Origin: Lachnospiraceae bacterium
Lineage (GTDB): Bacteria; Bacillota; Clostridia; Lachnospirales; Lachnospiraceae
Reading direction: 5' to 3'
NCBI GenBank assembly: GCA_014804225.1
Contig: JAAVAF010000029.1
Coordinates: 1-7,395 of the forward strand
DNA: 7,395 nt
Part shown: piece after piece, positions 6,267 through 7,395 of the stretch
Position numbering within the stretch: the first letter of the stretch is position 1
Layout of the letters: each line of letters opens with the position of its first letter
Program-made: the position numbers and the translations under genes
The notes under the pieces: model-generated
What the model saw: the letters and a program-made list of their open reading frames with translations, nothing else
Told to the model about the DNA's origin: nothing
Database searches by the model: none

Positions 6267-6959
6267 TCACTGACTGATTTTATATCCCCGTCCCCACACG
6301 GCTTTGAGATATCTTGGCTCTGCAGGATTATACTCGAGTTTTTCCCGCAAATGTCTGATATGTACCGCTACCGTATTTTCCGTGCCGTACGGATTGTCAT
6401 GCCACACAGCAGCATAAATCTGCGAAGGAGAATACACCTTCCCGGGATTTTTCATCAAAAGCTTTAAGATATCGTATTCGGTCGGTGTCAGTGCCACAAG
6501 CTCGCCGTCCAGATGAACCTCCTTCGTCGTATCGTCAAGTTCGATACCGCCGATGACAAGCGTTTCATTTCCCGTATTTCCATTGTTGCCGCCAAGCTGC
6601 ATATACCTTCTTAACTGGGACTTTACCCGCGCCTGCAATTCCACGGGATTAAACGGTTTCGTCACATAATCGTCCGCCCCGATATTTAAGCCCAGCACCT
6701 TATCGGTATCTTCACTCTTTGCCGTCAGCATGATCACGGGAACATTGCTTTTTTCCCGCAGCTTTACCATCGCCGTAATCCCGTCCATCACAGGCATCAT
6801 CACGTCCATCAGCACCAGATGGATCTCCTTCTTTTCAATCAGCGCAAGCGCTTCCTCTCCGTTATACGCCTCATAGACTTTATACCCCTCCGATGTCAAA
6901 TAAATCTTTAGTGCCGATACAATATCCTTTTCATCATCACATACTAGTATGTTGTACAT
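6267..6959 (-). CDS. OmpR/PhoB-family response regulator (VanR-like)
   Basis: The protein has 230 residues, standard for the family. The receiver domain (about 1-117) has the acidic pair D8-D9, phospho-acceptor D52 in VLMDVMMP, T79 and K101 in TKPF, all intact. The stretch VELQARVKSQLRRY (107-120) resembles VanR-type regulators. After a Gly/Asn-rich linker (121-128), a winged-helix DNA-binding domain runs to the end, with TPTEYDILKLL, a recognition helix near TENTVAVHIRHLREKL, and the typical GRGYKI ending. It is the transcription factor of the pair with the kinase that follows, which presumably phosphorylates D52. ATG at 6959 has GGGGAG at 6966-6971, 6 nt away. The promoter is at 7002-7030. 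The resemblance to VanR concerns the subfamily only; no glycopeptide-resistance genes are present. Confidence 0.95.
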   Translation of the reverse strand: MYNILVCDDEKDIVSALKIYLTSEGYKVYEAYNGEEALALIEKKEIHLVLMDVMMPVMDGITAMVKLREKSNVPVIMLTAKSEDTDKVLGLNIGADDYVTKPFNPVELQARVKSQLRRYMQLGGNNGNTGNETLVIGGIELDDTTKEVHLDGELVALTPTEYDILKLLMKNPGKVYSPSQIYAAVWHDNPYGTENTVAVHIRHLREKLEYNPAEPRYLKAVWGRGYKISQ

Positions 6960-7001
6960 TTTACGCTCCCCATTTCGTTCTAATTTTGTAATTACTCTGT
7001 A

Positions 7002-7030
7002 AGTATATCCTATTTTATTTTAAGTTCCAA
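7002..7030 (-). promoter_or_regulatory. Predicted promoter of the two-component operon
   Basis: On the minus strand TTGGAA (plus 7025-7030) and TATACT (plus 7002-7007) are separated by exactly 17 nt of AT-rich sequence. Transcription should start near 6995, leaving about 36 nt of leader before the response-regulator ATG. It lies just downstream of the spoIVA terminator, so the operon is expressed independently. Confidence 0.65.
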
Positions 7031-7042
7031 CTAGGGAAATCA

Positions 7043-7057
7043 TTAAGAATTGTTTAA
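7043..7057 (-). promoter_or_regulatory. Possible response-regulator binding site: two TTAA cores 11 bp apart
   Basis: TTAA cores at 7043-7046 and 7054-7057 are one helical turn apart and lie 13-27 bp upstream of the -35 box of the regulator promoter. OmpR/PhoB-type dimers bind direct repeats with this spacing, so autoregulation is possible. The cores are short and in AT-rich DNA, so chance is a real alternative. Confidence 0.25.
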
Positions 7058-7074
7058 CTTCTGAAAATATACGC

Positions 7075-7119
7075 AAAAAAACTCCCAACACAAGCTTATT
7101 ACAAAACTTATATCAGGAG
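7075..7119 (-). terminator. Intrinsic terminator of spoIVA
   Basis: On the minus strand the arms CTCCTGATATAAG (plus 7107-7119) and CTTGTGTTGGGAG (plus 7082-7094) pair over 13 positions, four of them G-U wobbles, around a 12-nt loop. A T7 tract follows (plus 7075-7081). It begins 26 nt after the spoIVA stop codon. Confidence 0.82.
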
Positions 7120-7145
7120 CCTTACTTTGTTCTATGAAATTAATA

Positions 7146-7395
7146 TTAAATAATAATACATACCATTCCGCCGTTGGAATCATTCACAATCTTCTGCATT
7201 GTATCTTGCAACTTAATCTGGCTTTCCTCTCCAATCATAGAAACCTTGCTCGTAATTCCGTCGTTTACAAGCTGCTCAACCGTCTTTCCAAAAATATTGG
7301 TTTCCCAAATTCCCTCTTTTGACGTTTCCGCATCGGATATGTAGCCAATCAAATCCTGCGCTTGCTGCTGCGTGCCTACAATTGGCGCAATTTCT
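7146..7395 (-). CDS. spoIVA: Stage IV sporulation protein A, C-terminal part (5' end outside window)
   Basis: The visible 82 residues run off the window edge. They carry the hallmark C-terminus of SpoIVA: EIAPIVGTQQQ, IWETNIFGKTVEQLVNDG, then KLQDTMQKIVNDSNGGMVCIII before TAA at 7146-7148. Bacillus SpoIVA has closely similar IW.SNIFGKSLHELVNEG and QRIINEGSGGLICIIL. SpoIVA is an ATP-hydrolysing protein made in the mother cell. It polymerises on the forespore surface to form the base layer of the spore coat; the C-terminal region is needed to anchor it with SpoVM. The ATPase domain is upstream and not visible. The gene ends in its own terminator at 7075-7119. It marks the organism as spore-forming or recently descended from spore formers. 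Confidence 0.93.
   Translation of the reverse strand, partial: EIAPIVGTQQQAQDLIGYISDAETSKEGIWETNIFGKTVEQLVNDGITSKVSMIGEESQIKLQDTMQKIVNDSNGGMVCIII

Noticed and set aside
6267..6959. Vancomycin resistance regulator
   Set aside because: The resemblance to VanR/VanS is at subfamily level; no vanH, vanA, vanX or related genes occur nearby.

Overview
The window reads as chromosomal DNA of a low-to-moderate GC, spore-forming Clostridia bacterium, most likely a Lachnospiraceae-type gut Firmicute. The evidence is the C-terminus of the sporulation protein SpoIVA at the right edge, strong AAGGAGG-type ribosome binding sites, a VanR/VanS-like two-component pair with a very large sensor, and a left-edge Rpn/PD-(D/E)XK 'transposase' relative of a type common in Lachnospiraceae. 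The assignment is inferred from protein style, not from a marker gene.

Layout, following minus-strand transcription from right to left: (1) the 3' end of spoIVA (7146-7395), closed by an intrinsic terminator (7075-7119). (2) A promoter (TTGGAA-17-TATACT) driving an OmpR/PhoB-type response regulator (6267-6959), followed 44 nt later by a six-TM sensor histidine kinase of about 905 aa (3505-6222). (3) A short intergenic region with a second good promoter (TTGCCC-17-TATACT). Just downstream of it is a strong hairpin plus T5 tract, which either ends the kinase transcript or acts in the leader of the next operon. (4) A tight nucleoside-salvage operon: purine nucleoside phosphorylase (2574-3401), cytidine deaminase (2151-2558) and a membrane-anchored MutS-like ATPase (415-2121), with gaps of 15 and 29 nt. 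(5) Facing this operon on the plus strand, only 17 bp away, the 3' end of an Rpn-family nuclease gene (1-198) whose C-terminal coiled-coil part continues in another frame as a small ORF (158-397) with its own near-perfect Shine-Dalgarno.

Phosphorylase and deaminase together salvage nucleosides: phosphorolysis of purine ribosides and deamination of (deoxy)cytidine. The MutS-like protein is co-transcribed but its role there is unknown. The two-component pair probably regulates an envelope response; its target is not in the window. The most unusual locus is the left edge. A separately initiated C-terminal piece of an Rpn nuclease resembles the intragenic small antitoxin (RpnS-type) arrangement reported for E. 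coli Rpn proteins, but here the small ORF lies in a different frame from the upstream nuclease. No tRNA, rRNA, CRISPR array or complete mobile element was seen, and no gene-free stretch exceeds about 190 bases.
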